Shown: positions 8,482-20,142, counted from the first letter of the stretch. The stretch is 64,000 nt of DNA from an uncultured Desulfovibrio sp. (GCA_913063155.1 CAJXYU010000005.1:296556-360555), one strand, 5' to 3'. Translations and numbers: made by a program. The notes: generated from the letters alone by a model not told the origin.

Positions 8482-9432
8482 ATGAAAAAACTGTTTGCTG
8501 TCGCCGCATTGGCACTCTGCCTGTTCGCTTCCACCGCTATGGGGGCGGACAAAACCTATACCATTTCCATCAACCAGATCGTGGAGCACCCTTCCCTGGA
8601 TGCAACTCGCTTTGGGTTCATGGACCGTCTGAAGGAACTGGGCATTGATGCCAAGTACAATGTGCATATTGCCCAAGGCAACATGGCCACCAACACTCAG
8701 ATAGCTTCCCAGATCGCAGGAGAAAAGCCCGACCTGGTGCTGGGAATTTCCACCCCCTCGGCCCAGGCTGTGGCTCAGAAGATCAAGGATCACCCCATCC
8801 TCTTCGCTTGTGTCACCGACCCGGTTGCCGCCGGCATAGTGAACAGTCTGGAAAAGCCGGGTGCCAATGTCTCCGGCATGACCGACATGAGCCCCATGGA
8901 CAAGCATTTCGAACTCATCCGTGAAATCGTTCCGGGCATCAAGTCCATCGGCGTCATTTATAATGCTGGAGAAGCCAACTCCGTGGTGCTTATCGACCTG
9001 CTTAAGAAATATGCTTCCGCTGCAGGCGTGAATGTTGAGGAAGCCACTATCGCCAACTCGGCAGGCGTCTACCAGGCCGCCAAAAGCCTGGTGGGACGCT
9101 GCGAGGCCATTTACATTCCCGTAGACAACACGGTCGTGTCCGCCCTGGAATCCGCCATCAAGGTCTGCCGACAGAATCATCTGCCGCTCATCTCCGGAGA
9201 TACCGATTCCGTAGCGCGCGGCACCATTGCTGCCTTGGCCGTGGACTATCGCGAAATGGGCGTCCAGACCGCCGACATGGCTTTGCGCGTGCTCCAAGGG
9301 GCGGACACCGCCACCATGCCCGTGGAAAACCTTAAGCACTTGCGTTTACACGTCAATCTCAAGGCCGCCGGATCCATGGGCGTCACCCTGCCCGAATCCG
9401 TGGTTTCCAGGGCCGAAAAGGTTATCCGGTAG
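8482..9432 (+). CDS. ABC transporter substrate-binding protein (TrpX-like family)
   Basis: Periplasmic binding protein of 316 residues with a signal peptide (1-22, cleavage near MGA-D). It belongs to the family typified by TrpX: features are GISTPSAQAVAQ, FACVTDPVAAGIV and the hinge region around IPVDNTVVSALE. There is no lipobox Cys. AGGAGGAG precedes the ATG. Its permease and ATPase follow in one unit separated only by an attenuator-like hairpin. The ligand cannot be read from the sequence; related systems move tryptophan or other aromatic or small compounds. Confidence 0.88.
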   Translation: MKKLFAVAALALCLFASTAMGADKTYTISINQIVEHPSLDATRFGFMDRLKELGIDAKYNVHIAQGNMATNTQIASQIAGEKPDLVLGISTPSAQAVAQKIKDHPILFACVTDPVAAGIVNSLEKPGANVSGMTDMSPMDKHFELIREIVPGIKSIGVIYNAGEANSVVLIDLLKKYASAAGVNVEEATIANSAGVYQAAKSLVGRCEAIYIPVDNTVVSALESAIKVCRQNHLPLISGDTDSVARGTIAALAVDYREMGVQTADMALRVLQGADTATMPVENLKHLRLHVNLKAAGSMGVTLPESVVSRAEKVIR

Positions 9433-9471
9433 ACGCTTCTGATTTGCCATTCAAGGGCATTCGGTATACAA

Positions 9472-9503
9472 GGCGCGTTGCAACTCAACGCGCCTATTTT
9501 TAT
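9472..9503 (+). terminator. Intra-operon terminator/attenuator between binding protein and permease
   Basis: Perfect 9-bp stem GGCGCGTTG / CAACGCGCC with a 5-nt loop (CAACT), followed by TATTTTTAT. It lies inside the transporter operon, so partial termination would make more binding protein than permease, a common ABC arrangement. Confidence 0.8.
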
Positions 9504-9526
9504 ATTCTGAGAGGAAAACTAACATC

Positions 9527-10429
9527 ATGACGCTTTACGCATTTTACGGTGCTCTGGAGCAGGGGTTCGCTTTCGGGCTCATGGTTCTGGGGGTATACCT
9601 GACGTTCCGTATTCTCGACTTCCCCGATCTCACAGTTGACGGAAGCCTGCCCCTCGGGGCCGCTGTTTCAGCCGTTGCCATCACCAACGGTTATTCGCCC
9701 ATTATGGCCATCGTCATGGCCACTTGTGCAGGGTTTATTGCCGGCATGGTCACCGGTTTTTTGAACACCAAACTCAAGATCCTGCATCTGCTGGCCTCCA
9801 TCTTGACGATGATTTCCTTATATTCCGTCAATTTGCGAATTATGGGCAGGCCTAACCTGACCCTGCTTGGCAAGGATACGGTGGTCGACCAATTCACGGC
9901 TTTGGTCGGTCTGCCCCAATACATGGCGACTCCCATTCTCTTCGGCATCATCTGCGTCGGGTGCGCCGCTCTGCTCATCTGGTTCCTGCATACCGAGGTC
10001 GGCATGGCTGTGTTGGCCACCGGGGACAATCCCCAGATGATTACGAGCCAAGGCATCAATACCCATACCGTCATCATTTTCGGCGTGGGCCTTTCCAACG
10101 CCCTTGTGGCTTGCTCCGGAGCCCTTGTAGCCCAGAACCAGGGAGCCGCAGACGTGAACATGGGGGTTGGGACCATCATTGCCGGGCTGGCCTCCGTCAT
10201 TATCGGCGAGACTGTGTTCGGCGACCGCAGTATTGTGCGCGCCATTGTCGCTGTCCTGCTCGGTTCGGTACTCTACCGCGTCGCCATCGCCCTGGCCCTG
10301 GGCCTCAAGCTGGGAGCCTTCTCGGTCACCCCCAGCGACCTGAACCTGATTACAGCGGTCCTCGTGGTCATAGCCTTGACCGCACCGACCATGAAAAAGA
10401 AATTTCTCTCCAAAGGAGCCACGGCATGA
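9527..10429 (+). CDS. ABC transporter permease
   Basis: Integral membrane protein of 300 residues with about eight to nine hydrophobic helices. It resembles the permease of TrpXYZ-like importers: FPDLTVDGSLPLGAAV near the N-terminus is a recognisable family segment, and GLASVIIGETVFG follows later. AGAGGA precedes the ATG. The stop overlaps the ATPase start (ATGA). It forms the transmembrane channel for the substrate delivered by the upstream binding protein. Confidence 0.9.
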   Translation: MTLYAFYGALEQGFAFGLMVLGVYLTFRILDFPDLTVDGSLPLGAAVSAVAITNGYSPIMAIVMATCAGFIAGMVTGFLNTKLKILHLLASILTMISLYSVNLRIMGRPNLTLLGKDTVVDQFTALVGLPQYMATPILFGIICVGCAALLIWFLHTEVGMAVLATGDNPQMITSQGINTHTVIIFGVGLSNALVACSGALVAQNQGAADVNMGVGTIIAGLASVIIGETVFGDRSIVRAIVAVLLGSVLYRVAIALALGLKLGAFSVTPSDLNLITAVLVVIALTAPTMKKKFLSKGATA

Positions 10430-11229
10430 GCGCGCAGATCGCCATAGCGGGTATGACCAAGGCCTTCAACAAGGGCGGTGTCAACGAAGTGCTGGCCCTG
10501 AATGGCTTGACTCTCAACATTGACGAAGGGGATTTTATTACCATCATCGGATCCAATGGGGCCGGAAAGTCCACCTTTCTCAATGCGTTGGCAGGCTGCT
10601 TTCCTCTTGATTCCGGAACCATCTCCATGGATGGTGAGGACGTCACCGGCTGGGCCGAACACCGGAGGGCTGCCAAGATCGGCCGGGTCTTCCAGGATCC
10701 TTTGCTGGGGACCTGCGCTGGCGCCACCATCGAACAGAACCTGGCCCTGGCCAAGAAACGCGGAATGAGGCGCGGGCTCGGCCTGGGCGTCAAAAGCAAG
10801 GACCGCGTGTTTTTTTCGGAAAAACTGGCCATGCTCGGCCTTGGACTGGAAGAACGCCTGAAAACGGCCACGGGGCTCTTGTCCGGCGGCCAGCGCCAAG
10901 CCCTGACCATGCTTATGGCCACCATGGTGCGGCCCAGACTCCTGCTTTTGGACGAACATACGGCCGCGTTGGATCCGAAAACGGCCCAGATGATACTCGA
11001 ACTGACGGAAAGGCTTGTTGTCGAACAGCGGCTGACCACGCTGATGGTCACCCATAATATGCAACAGGCCATTTCAATGGGGAACAGATTGCTCATGTTC
11101 CACCGGGGGACGGTGGTCATGGATATACGTGGTGAGGAGAAGAAAGCGCTCACGGTTGAGGAGCTGCTGCAGCGCTTTACCGAGCTCAGGGGTGAGGAGG
11201 GTCTTTCGGACCGCATGCTTCTGTGCTGA
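10426..11229 (+). CDS. ABC transporter ATP-binding protein
   Basis: ATPase of 267 residues driving the transporter. Walker A is GSNGAGKST (about 42-50), the signature is LSGGQRQA (from about 152), Walker B is LLLLDEHTA, and the switch His is in VTHNM. The frame is open much further upstream inside the permease gene. The true start is the ATG at 10426, which overlaps the permease stop by ATGA and has AAAGGAG 8 nt upstream. Confidence 0.93.
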   Translation: MSAQIAIAGMTKAFNKGGVNEVLALNGLTLNIDEGDFITIIGSNGAGKSTFLNALAGCFPLDSGTISMDGEDVTGWAEHRRAAKIGRVFQDPLLGTCAGATIEQNLALAKKRGMRRGLGLGVKSKDRVFFSEKLAMLGLGLEERLKTATGLLSGGQRQALTMLMATMVRPRLLLLDEHTAALDPKTAQMILELTERLVVEQRLTTLMVTHNMQQAISMGNRLLMFHRGTVVMDIRGEEKKALTVEELLQRFTELRGEEGLSDRMLLC

Positions 11230-11293
11230 TCCTGATTCCGATCGGCAATTGATGTCCGTCGGATGTAAAACGCAAGGGAGGCTATTTTAGGTT

Positions 11294-11716
11294 ATGGGTA
11301 CTGAACTCACTTTTTCCATCATCAAACCCGACGCCGTAGCTGCCGGCAACATCGGCGCCATTCTGCAGTTGATCACCGACAGTGGCCTGAAGATCAAGGC
11401 CACCAAGATGATCCACATGACTAAGGCTCAGGCTGAGGGCTTTTATGCCGTTCACAAGGAAAGGCCGTTTTTCGGCGAGTTGGTGGAATTCATGATTTCC
11501 GGTCCCGTGCTGGTTTCCGTCCTGGAGGGCGAAAACGCCATTATGCGCTACCGCGAGATCATGGGCGCCACCAACCCTGAAGACGCCGCAGAAGGAACCA
11601 TCCGTAAGAAGTTTGCCTCCAACATCCAGAACAATGCTGTCCATGGTTCTGACGGTCCAGTCACAGCCAAGGTTGAAGTGGCCTACTTCTTCAGCAACCT
11701 CGAAATGGTGGGATAA
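11294..11716 (+). CDS. ndk: Nucleoside-diphosphate kinase
   Basis: Kinase of 140 residues that transfers the gamma-phosphate of ATP to nucleoside diphosphates through a phosphohistidine. The start [10 protein letters not shown] and the active-site NAVHGSDG (H117) are diagnostic. AAGGGAGG lies upstream of the ATG. The stop overlaps the start of proC (TAATG), so the two are translationally coupled. Confidence 0.97.
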   Translation: MGTELTFSIIKPDAVAAGNIGAILQLITDSGLKIKATKMIHMTKAQAEGFYAVHKERPFFGELVEFMISGPVLVSVLEGENAIMRYREIMGATNPEDAAEGTIRKKFASNIQNNAVHGSDGPVTAKVEVAYFFSNLEMVG

Positions 11717-12519
11717 TGACTAAGAAAATCGGGTTTATCGGCGTAGGAAACATGGGGGGCGCAATCATCAAAGGGTTGTCCTCCCTGGATGGTGTCGAGG
11801 TGCACGGAGCCGACCTGGACACCGCGCGACTGGAGATGCTCAACAAGCAGTGCGGCATGGTGGTCCAGCCGGACGCCAACGCCTTGGTCGCGGCGTGCGA
11901 CTACGTGGTGTTGGCCGTCAAGCCGCAGCATGCCGAGCCCATCCTGCGCGGTATGTCCGCGCACCTGGACAGCAGCAAGTGTCTGCTTTCCATCGCGGCA
12001 GGTCTTACGTCCGAGACGTTGCGAGAGTTGAGCGGGGATGCGTGTCCTGTTGTCCGTATCATGCCCAACACTCCCGCCCTGGTAGGTAAGGGTGTCTATG
12101 CCGTTTGTCTTGAGGACGAACGGTTGTCCGATGAGCAGAAGACATTCGTACCCAAGACATTCAAATGCATCGGGCAGGTGCATATCCTGTCCGAAAAAAT
12201 GTTTGACGCTTTTACCGCCGTGGTTGGTTGCGGGCCGGCTTACGTGATGTACTTCATGGAGGCGTTGGTGGAGTCCGCAGTGTATCTGGGCATTCCCAGG
12301 CCGCAGGCCACGGCCATGGTGCAGGCTCTGTTTGATGGGTCGGTACAGATGGCCGCCGGTACGGATGAGCACATCAGCGTGCTGCGCGAAATGGTCAGCT
12401 CCCCGGCGGGAAGCACAATACGGGCATTGGCCCACATGGACCGTACAGCCACACGTGGCAACATTCTCGACGCGATTGTCGAAGCGTATGAACGCAACAT
12501 CGAACTCGGTGAAAAGTAG
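11716..12519 (+). CDS. proC: Pyrroline-5-carboxylate reductase
   Basis: Last enzyme of proline synthesis, 267 residues. It reduces pyrroline-5-carboxylate to proline with NAD(P)H. The N-terminal Rossmann motif is GFIGVGNMGGAI (residues 6-17), followed by VVRIMPNTPALVG and the C-terminal helical signature with SPAGSTIRAL. Starts within the ndk stop codon. A strong terminator follows. Confidence 0.96.
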   Translation: MTKKIGFIGVGNMGGAIIKGLSSLDGVEVHGADLDTARLEMLNKQCGMVVQPDANALVAACDYVVLAVKPQHAEPILRGMSAHLDSSKCLLSIAAGLTSETLRELSGDACPVVRIMPNTPALVGKGVYAVCLEDERLSDEQKTFVPKTFKCIGQVHILSEKMFDAFTAVVGCGPAYVMYFMEALVESAVYLGIPRPQATAMVQALFDGSVQMAAGTDEHISVLREMVSSPAGSTIRALAHMDRTATRGNILDAIVEAYERNIELGEK

Positions 12520-12551
12520 CCGCTGATCCGGCTACGAAAAGAGAAGACGAA

Positions 12552-12578
12552 GGGGAGCCCCACAGGGCTCCCCTTTTT
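12552..12578. terminator. Terminator between convergent proC and cbiB
   Basis: GGGGAGCCC / GGGCTCCCC stem with a CACA loop and TTTTTC on the + strand. It serves proC. The other side also lies directly at the end of cbiB, though the A-run needed for full bidirectional use is weak. Confidence 0.85.
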
Positions 12579-13540
12579 CATGTTTTTGAAAGGACGAAGA
12601 GCAGGCCCGACGCGATCAGGACCGTGAGCCACCCTGCCCTGCGCACCAGTTTGAAAAGGACCTCGATCTTTCGGGATGTCCATTGTTGTCCTTGCGGGCC
12701 CAAGTTTGGCTTTTCCTTGACTTCTCCGAAATAGACCGTGGTCCCCCCCATCGCGCCACCCACCAGCCAGGCACAGGTCGCCATGGGCCAGCCCGCATTG
12801 GGGCTTTCCATTTTCCTTGCATCAACAGCTGTGTTCCGGGCAGCGGCCTCGATCTCGAGGCCCATGGTACGGCCTGCCCATCGCAAGGCCCATGTGGAAA
12901 GGCGGGCCGGTATCCAGTTGGCCATGTCGTCTACAATGGCCGGAAACCATCCTAATTTTTTGTACCGTTCGGTCTTGTATCCCCACATGGAATCGAAGGT
13001 GTTGATGGTCTTGTAGACCCACATGCACGCGGGGCCAAACAATACCAGGTAGAAAAAAGGTGCGAAAAAGCCGTCGCTGAAGTTTTCGCTCACTGTCTCA
13101 GCCAGTGAGCGGCGTATCTCGGCTTCATTCATTTTCGAAGTATCTCGGCTGACTAACATGGAAATCTCGTGACGCGCCTGGTCGATGTTCCCCATGCGCA
13201 ATGCCCGCTCCACTTTCCAGCCCTCGGTGATCAGCCCCTGCAGGGAGAGACCTGCGTAGGAAAAGTAAATGGAGAACAGAATCGCCAGCCAGGGAATGTT
13301 CAGGGTCGTGAGTTCAAGAATCAGCCAGAAAGTGAACAGGCCGGTAAAGCCGAGTGTCATGAAACCAATGGTTTTCAGGCCAACCTTGAGGTCAAGATCT
13401 ATGGTGTCCCGGTAGGCATCCACGGAGGAGGCCGCACGCCCGATGAGTCGAACCGGGTGGGGAAGCCAATGAGGGTCTGCCACGGCATTGTCGAGGAGAA
13501 AGGCGAAGAGCGGGATGAGAATGAAATGGAATTCATACAT
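12578..13540 (-). CDS. cbiB: Adenosylcobinamide-phosphate synthase CbiB/CobD
   Basis: Polytopic membrane protein of 320 residues that joins aminopropanol (phosphate) to cobyric acid in B12 synthesis. It begins with FAFLLDNAVADPHWLPHPVRLIG and contains the family's ETVSENFSDGFFAPFFY and later PNAGWPM segments. The frame can start at 13567, but that ATG lies in the loop of the rpoD terminator, so the ATG at 13540 is preferred; no good ribosome site is seen for either. It is downstream of rpoD and must be read by terminator readthrough or its own promoter. Confidence 0.88.
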   Translation of the reverse strand: MYEFHFILIPLFAFLLDNAVADPHWLPHPVRLIGRAASSVDAYRDTIDLDLKVGLKTIGFMTLGFTGLFTFWLILELTTLNIPWLAILFSIYFSYAGLSLQGLITEGWKVERALRMGNIDQARHEISMLVSRDTSKMNEAEIRRSLAETVSENFSDGFFAPFFYLVLFGPACMWVYKTINTFDSMWGYKTERYKKLGWFPAIVDDMANWIPARLSTWALRWAGRTMGLEIEAAARNTAVDARKMESPNAGWPMATCAWLVGGAMGGTTVYFGEVKEKPNLGPQGQQWTSRKIEVLFKLVRRAGWLTVLIASGLLFVLSKT

Positions 13541-13545
13541 GGAGC

Positions 13546-13580
13546 AAAAAAAAGCGGGAGAAGCCATAGCCCCTCCCGCT
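13546..13580 (-). terminator. Rho-independent terminator of the rpsU-rpoD operon
   Basis: On the minus strand, a 12-bp stem AGCGGGAGGGGC / GCTTCTCCCGCT (two G-T pairs) with loop TATG, followed by eight T. It begins about 10 nt after the rpoD stop and ends 5 nt before the cbiB ATG. Confidence 0.9.
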
Positions 13581-13591
13581 CGTAATCTTGT

Positions 13592-15338
<1,747 letters not shown>

Positions 15339-15352
<14 letters not shown>

Positions 15353-17087
15353 TCTCCCTCCCTAGGCAGTCATTCAGAGCCTGCAGACATTCCTTGACCT
15401 TGTGCATATCCCCGGTCTGCTGTGCTTCTTTCAGGGACTGCTTGAGCTGCTCGACGGTCATTTTCTGCTGTCCAGCCGCGATTTTATTACAAATATGTTC
15501 CCATTCGTCCAGTAATTCCTTGCCTACCAGGGTGTTCTCGCGCAGTTCTTCCCGACACTGGATATAAAACCGTTTTTCGTATTGGTTCAGCCGGGTCAGA
15601 TCTGCCCTGGGCTGCGTGGCAACCAGTTTTTCCCAGAATGCCGGAGCCCATTGCGAACTCAGAACATTTTCAAATCCCTGTTCGACCAGTGCCGGAATGT
15701 ACTCCGGGTACTGGATGGGAAATTTCATGAAATACCTGTCATCCTTATCTTCCTTGCCGGTGCTCCTCGCCTGCTGCGAGCTTTGAGCCGCGACCTGAAC
15801 CTGGCCCGAGGGTGGCTTGCGGTCGATTGCCGCACCGGCCGTCAGCCTCAGTTCGGCTTCTGCAAGGCCGAGTCCCTGTGCGATCCTCGGTAGATAGTAG
15901 GCGCGCAGGGATTGGTCCGACAACTCGGACAGGAAATTTCTCGCCCAGTCCATGATCTCTCTCGGCGCGAATTCGCGGCCGAGGTAATCAAAGCAGAAGC
16001 TCAAGCCGTCCTGAGCCCGATCCAGGCATTGCTCGAAGCCGTCGCGGCCATGCTCCTGCAGCAGGCTGTCGACATCTTCTCCATCAGGCAAAAGCACGAC
16101 ACGACAAGCCACCCCCTGAAGCAGTATCATCCGGCTGCTCTTCAGGGCTGCCTTGCGGCCCGCATTGTCGCCATCGAAAACCAGGTCCACTCGGGAGCAG
16201 AAACCTGCCAGCCGCTTGACCTGATCCTTGGTCAGTGCCGTTCCCAGCACCCCGCAGGAATCGGTATAGCCGAACTGGTGCAGAGAGAGAACATCCATAT
16301 ACCCTTCGGTGAGCAAAGCCCTTCTGGTGCGGGTCATGGATTGCCGGGCCACATCCAGCCCGTATAAGTGATCTCCCTTCTTGTAGATCGGCGAATCACT
16401 GCTGTTGAGATACTTCGGCTCTCCATCAGTAATTATTCTGCCGCCAAAGGCAATAACCCTTCCCGATAAATTTTTGATCGGAAAGATGAGTCTTTCTCGG
16501 AACCTGTCGTAAATATTGCCCTTTTGGTTGCTTGATAAAAGTCCGGCTTCAACGCCGTCTTCGGAATTCCTTCCCCGGCTGCGCAGATAGTTATCCAGAC
16601 CGTGCCAGTCATCCGGGCTGTATCCCAAACCGAAGGCCTGCACGATCTCCGGGGCCACCCCCCTGCGATTCAGGTAGTTCCGCGCCACTTCACCCACGGC
16701 GTGATTCAGGCAGTTGCGAAAAAATTCCTGTGCCTCGTCATGCATGTCCAAGAACAACTTTTTCCTGCGTTGCTGTTCCTTGGCCTGTGGATCGGGTTGG
16801 CTGTATTGCAGTTCGATACCAGCCTCGGCAGCCAGCGCTTCCAGCGCTTCTCGAAATTCGAGGCCGTTGATGCGCTGGTAAAAGTCGATGACATCGCCGG
16901 AGGCCTGACACCCGAAGCAGTAGAAAAAGCCCTCCTCCTCGTTGACGCTCATGGACGGCTTGGTCTCCTGATGAAACGGACATGCGCCCATCCACCGGCC
17001 TGAAACCGGTTTCAGGTCGACATATCTACGAATCACGTCCGCAATATTGATGCGGGCCTTGACGGCCTCGACCCCGTTTCTGTCCAT
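15339..17087 (-). CDS. dnaG: DNA primase
   Basis: Primase of 582 residues that makes RNA primers at the replication fork. The N-terminal CHC2 zinc finger is [10 protein letters not shown]...FYCFGC (about residues 36-60). The TOPRIM core includes [17 protein letters not shown] and [14 protein letters not shown]. The C-terminal helicase-interaction region carries a low-complexity Ser/Gln stretch before it. GGAG precedes the ATG. It overlaps rpoD downstream and follows mutS2 after 15 nt. Confidence 0.97.
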
Positions 17088-17102
17088 TCGCCGCTCCGGG
17101 CT

Positions 17103-19409
17103 CTACTTCAAGGTCACTTCGGTCATTCCGTCCCCTCCCCGCTCTTCATTGGCGAGGGCGAACTTTTTGACCGCAGGATATGTCTTCAGAAAATCGTGCA
17201 CTTCACGACGGAGCGCCCCGGTACCGCGACCGTGGACGATCTCCAGATTGCTGGCTCCGCGCATGAGGGCGTCGTCGATGAACCGTTCCAGCCGCGACAG
17301 TGCCTCGTCGGCGCGGTGTCCGCGCAGGTCGATATTCATGGTCAGACCGGTGTGCTCTTTCGATTCGTTGTAGACGGACTTTCCTGGAGTCAGCTGCGGG
17401 GCCTTGCCCTGCAACGGGGCCAGATGCTCCGCCTTGACCCACATGGCCACGCCGTTAATGTCTACTTTGGCCTGCTTTTTCCGGTCGTTGCATTCAAGTA
17501 CAGTACCGACCTTGTCCCAGGCCTCGTAACGGATCTGGACACCGGGCTGGATGTCTTCCCAGCTGAATGCCTTGCTTGCGGCTCTGGGCTGTGGCCCTTT
17601 TACGGCAAGTTGCTCACGCAGGCCCGCCATTTCCTTTTGAGCCTGTTTGCGGCTGATCTTGTCCGCTTTCCACTGTTTGACGATACCCTGAGCCTTGGCC
17701 TGGATGTCGTCCAGCAGTTTTTGGCGTTCCTTTTGAAATTTCGCTTCCAGCCCGGCCAGTTGCTTTTCCAGCCTGTTGCGCTCGCGTTTGGCCTGCTCCA
17801 CTTCCCTTTCCCGGTCCACTGCCAGGGAGTTGAGTCGATCCAGGATGGCCGAGGTATCGGAGCCGTCCAAAAGTAAATATTTTTCTGCGCGATTGAGAAT
17901 GGCTTCGGGAAGACCGTTGTCCCGGGCCACCTCCAGTGCGATGGATGCGCCGACCTGATCATAAGCCAATTTATAGAGCGGCTTTTTGGTGGACGGATCG
18001 AAAAGCACGCTTGCGGCTCTGGCTCCCTTGGTAGCCATGGCATAAGCCTTGAGCGCCGGAAAGTGTGTGGCCGCAATGACCGTGGCGTCCTGCTTCATCA
18101 ATTCGTCGATAACTCCTTGGGCAAGGGCCGCTCCCTGGGAGGGGTCGGTTCCTGCGCCAAATTCGTCAAGAATATACAGGGTGTCGGCGTTCACGTCTTT
18201 CCAGCTGTCTTTCAGGTAATGGATTTGGGCCGTAAAGGTGCTGACGTTTTCTTCAAGGCTCTGTTCGTCGCCCATGACGACGAAGATGTTTTTCCACAGT
18301 GGTAGACGGCTGCCGGGCTCCACTGGAACCGGAAGGCCCGAATAGGCCATGACCGCAGTCAGGCCGATGGTCTTGAGGCAAACGGTCTTGCCGCCCGCGT
18401 TGCCGCCGCTGACAATAAGCGCCTTGTGTTCGGACAATAGCTCCACATCAACGGATTCGACCCTGTCTTCCTGGAGAGCCAGGAGTGGATGGCGCGCTCC
18501 GATCAAGTGCGGATTGGTGTCTCCCATCACGTCGATGACTCGGCCGTCATATTCTTTGCCGAGTCGGATTTTGGCCAGCAACACATCCATTGCCACAAGG
18601 CAATCATAACAGGCCTGGACCGCCTCGCGTTCCTGCAGAATCAGATCGGTCAAATATTTGAGAACTTTATACTCTTCTTCGCGCTCTTCTCTCTTGAGTT
18701 CCTGGAGCCGGTTGTTGGTCTCCACCAGAAACATGGGCTCGAAATAGCAGGTTTCTCCGGTCTGCGAGTAGTCGTGTATGATACCGCTCAGACGGTTCTT
18801 GTAGTTGACCTTGAGCGGCAGGACATAGCGGTCCGAAGAGATGGTCATGAAATCTTCCTGCAGGAAGTTCCCGATGCCCTCCTTGAGAACGAAATCCTTG
18901 ACCCGTTTGGTGCAACGCTGGTGAATGTTCCGGATCTCCTGGCGAACTGCGTAAAGATCCGGGGAGCTGTCGTCCTTGAGACGTCCTTCCTGGTCCAGGC
19001 AGCGTTCGATTCCCGAAGCGGCTTTTTGGGGCCAGTCAAAGCTGAAAATGGTAGCGCCCAGCACGTCCCATCCGCAGTCTTCGTACTTGTCCAAAGACTC
19101 GCGAAGTACCGAGACTTTGTCCAGAACGGTCTTGAGAGCAAAAAGCCCGTCCTGATCAAGGACGGCGTTTCCGGAATCCAGGTAGTTGAAGAAGCCGTCG
19201 AGACTGATGAATGAGCCGAGCTTGAATCCGCTGCTTTCCAACCATTCACTGGCTTGGTTATAAAGCAGATTGTTTCGCTTGATGGCTTCGATGTCGTCGC
19301 TGGCAGTAATGGAGCGACAGGCATGAGCACCCGGTTCGGACATGGCGAATCCGGACAGGATGTTCAATACCTTATGAAATTCCAACAATTGGAATGATTT
19401 GGATTCCAT
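17103..19409 (-). CDS. mutS2: Endonuclease MutS2 (Smr-domain)
   Basis: MutS2 of 768 residues: MutS-like core with ATPase and a C-terminal Smr nuclease domain. Known roles are suppression of homologous recombination and, in some bacteria, ribosome rescue. Walker A is GGNAGGKTV (GPN is usual, GGN here), Walker B region YILDEFGAGTDP, coiled coil at about 500-610, Smr motifs NIDLRGHRADEAL and VHGRGTGALR at the end. The frame is open upstream to 19487, but the conserved protein starts at ATG 19409 (MESKSFQLLEFHKVL). Its place between yqeY and dnaG splits the classical rpsU-dnaG pair. Confidence 0.93.
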   Translation of the reverse strand: MESKSFQLLEFHKVLNILSGFAMSEPGAHACRSITASDDIEAIKRNNLLYNQASEWLESSGFKLGSFISLDGFFNYLDSGNAVLDQDGLFALKTVLDKVSVLRESLDKYEDCGWDVLGATIFSFDWPQKAASGIERCLDQEGRLKDDSSPDLYAVRQEIRNIHQRCTKRVKDFVLKEGIGNFLQEDFMTISSDRYVLPLKVNYKNRLSGIIHDYSQTGETCYFEPMFLVETNNRLQELKREEREEEYKVLKYLTDLILQEREAVQACYDCLVAMDVLLAKIRLGKEYDGRVIDVMGDTNPHLIGARHPLLALQEDRVESVDVELLSEHKALIVSGGNAGGKTVCLKTIGLTAVMAYSGLPVPVEPGSRLPLWKNIFVVMGDEQSLEENVSTFTAQIHYLKDSWKDVNADTLYILDEFGAGTDPSQGAALAQGVIDELMKQDATVIAATHFPALKAYAMATKGARAASVLFDPSTKKPLYKLAYDQVGASIALEVARDNGLPEAILNRAEKYLLLDGSDTSAILDRLNSLAVDREREVEQAKRERNRLEKQLAGLEAKFQKERQKLLDDIQAKAQGIVKQWKADKISRKQAQKEMAGLREQLAVKGPQPRAASKAFSWEDIQPGVQIRYEAWDKVGTVLECNDRKKQAKVDINGVAMWVKAEHLAPLQGKAPQLTPGKSVYNESKEHTGLTMNIDLRGHRADEALSRLERFIDDALMRGASNLEIVHGRGTGALRREVHDFLKTYPAVKKFALANEERGGDGMTEVTLK

Positions 19410-19437
19410 AAAGGACCCGCAAAATGCGATGTGATTG

Positions 19438-19884
19438 TTATGAGGAGAGGCGCGCCTTGACCAATGCGCTGGCCTTGCCACCGTCAAACTGGCCCTTGTG
19501 GGCCTGCATAAGGGCTTTCATGACCGTGCCCATGTCTTTCATGCCCTGCGCCCCGGTGTCGGCAACTGCCTTCTCCACGGCTGCAGCGAGTTCCTCTTCG
19601 GAAAGCTGTTTGGGCATGTAATCATCAAGCGCGACCAGTTCTGCCTTTTCTACATCGGCGAGATCATTGCGTCCCGCCTTTTCGTACTGGTCGACGGAGT
19701 CGCGGCGCTGCTTGACCTGTTTGGAAACAAGCTCAAGCACGTCGTCATCGGTGAGTTCTTTCCCGAGTTCGACCATACGGTTCTTTATGGCCGTCTTGAG
19801 ATGCCTCAAGACGGCCACTTTCACCGTATCTTTGGCTTTATAAGCCTGGATGTAGTCTTTTTCTATTTTGGATAGGAGACTCAT
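19438..19884 (-). CDS. yqeY: GatB/YqeY domain protein
   Basis: Soluble 148-residue helical protein of the YqeY family, related to the tail domain of the GatB amidotransferase subunit that binds tRNA. It begins MSLLSKIEKDYIQAYKAKD and contains ELGKELTDDDVLELVSKQVKQR. The function of stand-alone YqeY is not established. It starts 1 nt after the rpsU stop, and rpsU-yqeY pairing is very common. Confidence 0.9.
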   Translation of the reverse strand: MSLLSKIEKDYIQAYKAKDTVKVAVLRHLKTAIKNRMVELGKELTDDDVLELVSKQVKQRRDSVDQYEKAGRNDLADVEKAELVALDDYMPKQLSEEELAAAVEKAVADTGAQGMKDMGTVMKALMQAHKGQFDGGKASALVKARLSS

Positions 19885-19885
19885 C

Positions 19886-20086
19886 TTAACGAGTGTTCAT
19901 TTTGCGAACTTTTTTGGCAAGCCTTTTCTTGGCTGCAGCTTTCTTTTTCTTGCGTTGCACGCTGGGCTTTTCATAGTGCTGACGCTTCTTCAGTTCGGAC
20001 AGAATTCCGGCCTTTTCGACCTGCTTCTTGAAACGACGCAGGGAAATGTCGAAATTGTCACTATCATCAAGGTATACACCGGGCAA
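19886..20086 (-). CDS. rpsU: 30S ribosomal protein S21 (TTG start)
   Basis: S21 of 66 residues, very basic, beginning [20 protein letters not shown] and ending in a Lys/Arg tail. The start is inferred to be TTG at 20086-20084. It lies 8 nt after a perfect AGGAGGTGA Shine-Dalgarno, and the only upstream start-like codon (GTG at 20095) is part of that Shine-Dalgarno itself. No ATG is available. First gene of the operon rpsU-yqeY-mutS2-dnaG-rpoD. Confidence 0.9.
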   Translation of the reverse strand: MPGVYLDDSDNFDISLRRFKKQVEKAGILSELKKRQHYEKPSVQRKKKKAAAKKRLAKKVRKMNTR

Positions 20087-20105
20087 AAGAATCACCTCCT
20101 CTCTG

Positions 20106-20124
20106 GCTCGCTTTTACCGCGAGC
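20106..20124 (-). promoter_or_regulatory. 5'-UTR hairpin in the rpsU leader
   Basis: Six-base stem GCTCGC / GCGAGC with a 7-nt loop (GGTAAAA on the transcript), ending 6 nt before the AGGAGG of rpsU. Its closeness to the ribosome site suggests translational control, but this is inference. Confidence 0.45.
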
Positions 20125-20142
20125 AAAAATCGAATTCAATTC

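Noticed and set aside
13541..13567. Upstream start for cbiB (MASPAFFCS)
   Set aside because: It falls in the loop and descending stem of the rpoD terminator, and the Gly-rich match before it is part of the stem rather than a ribosome site.
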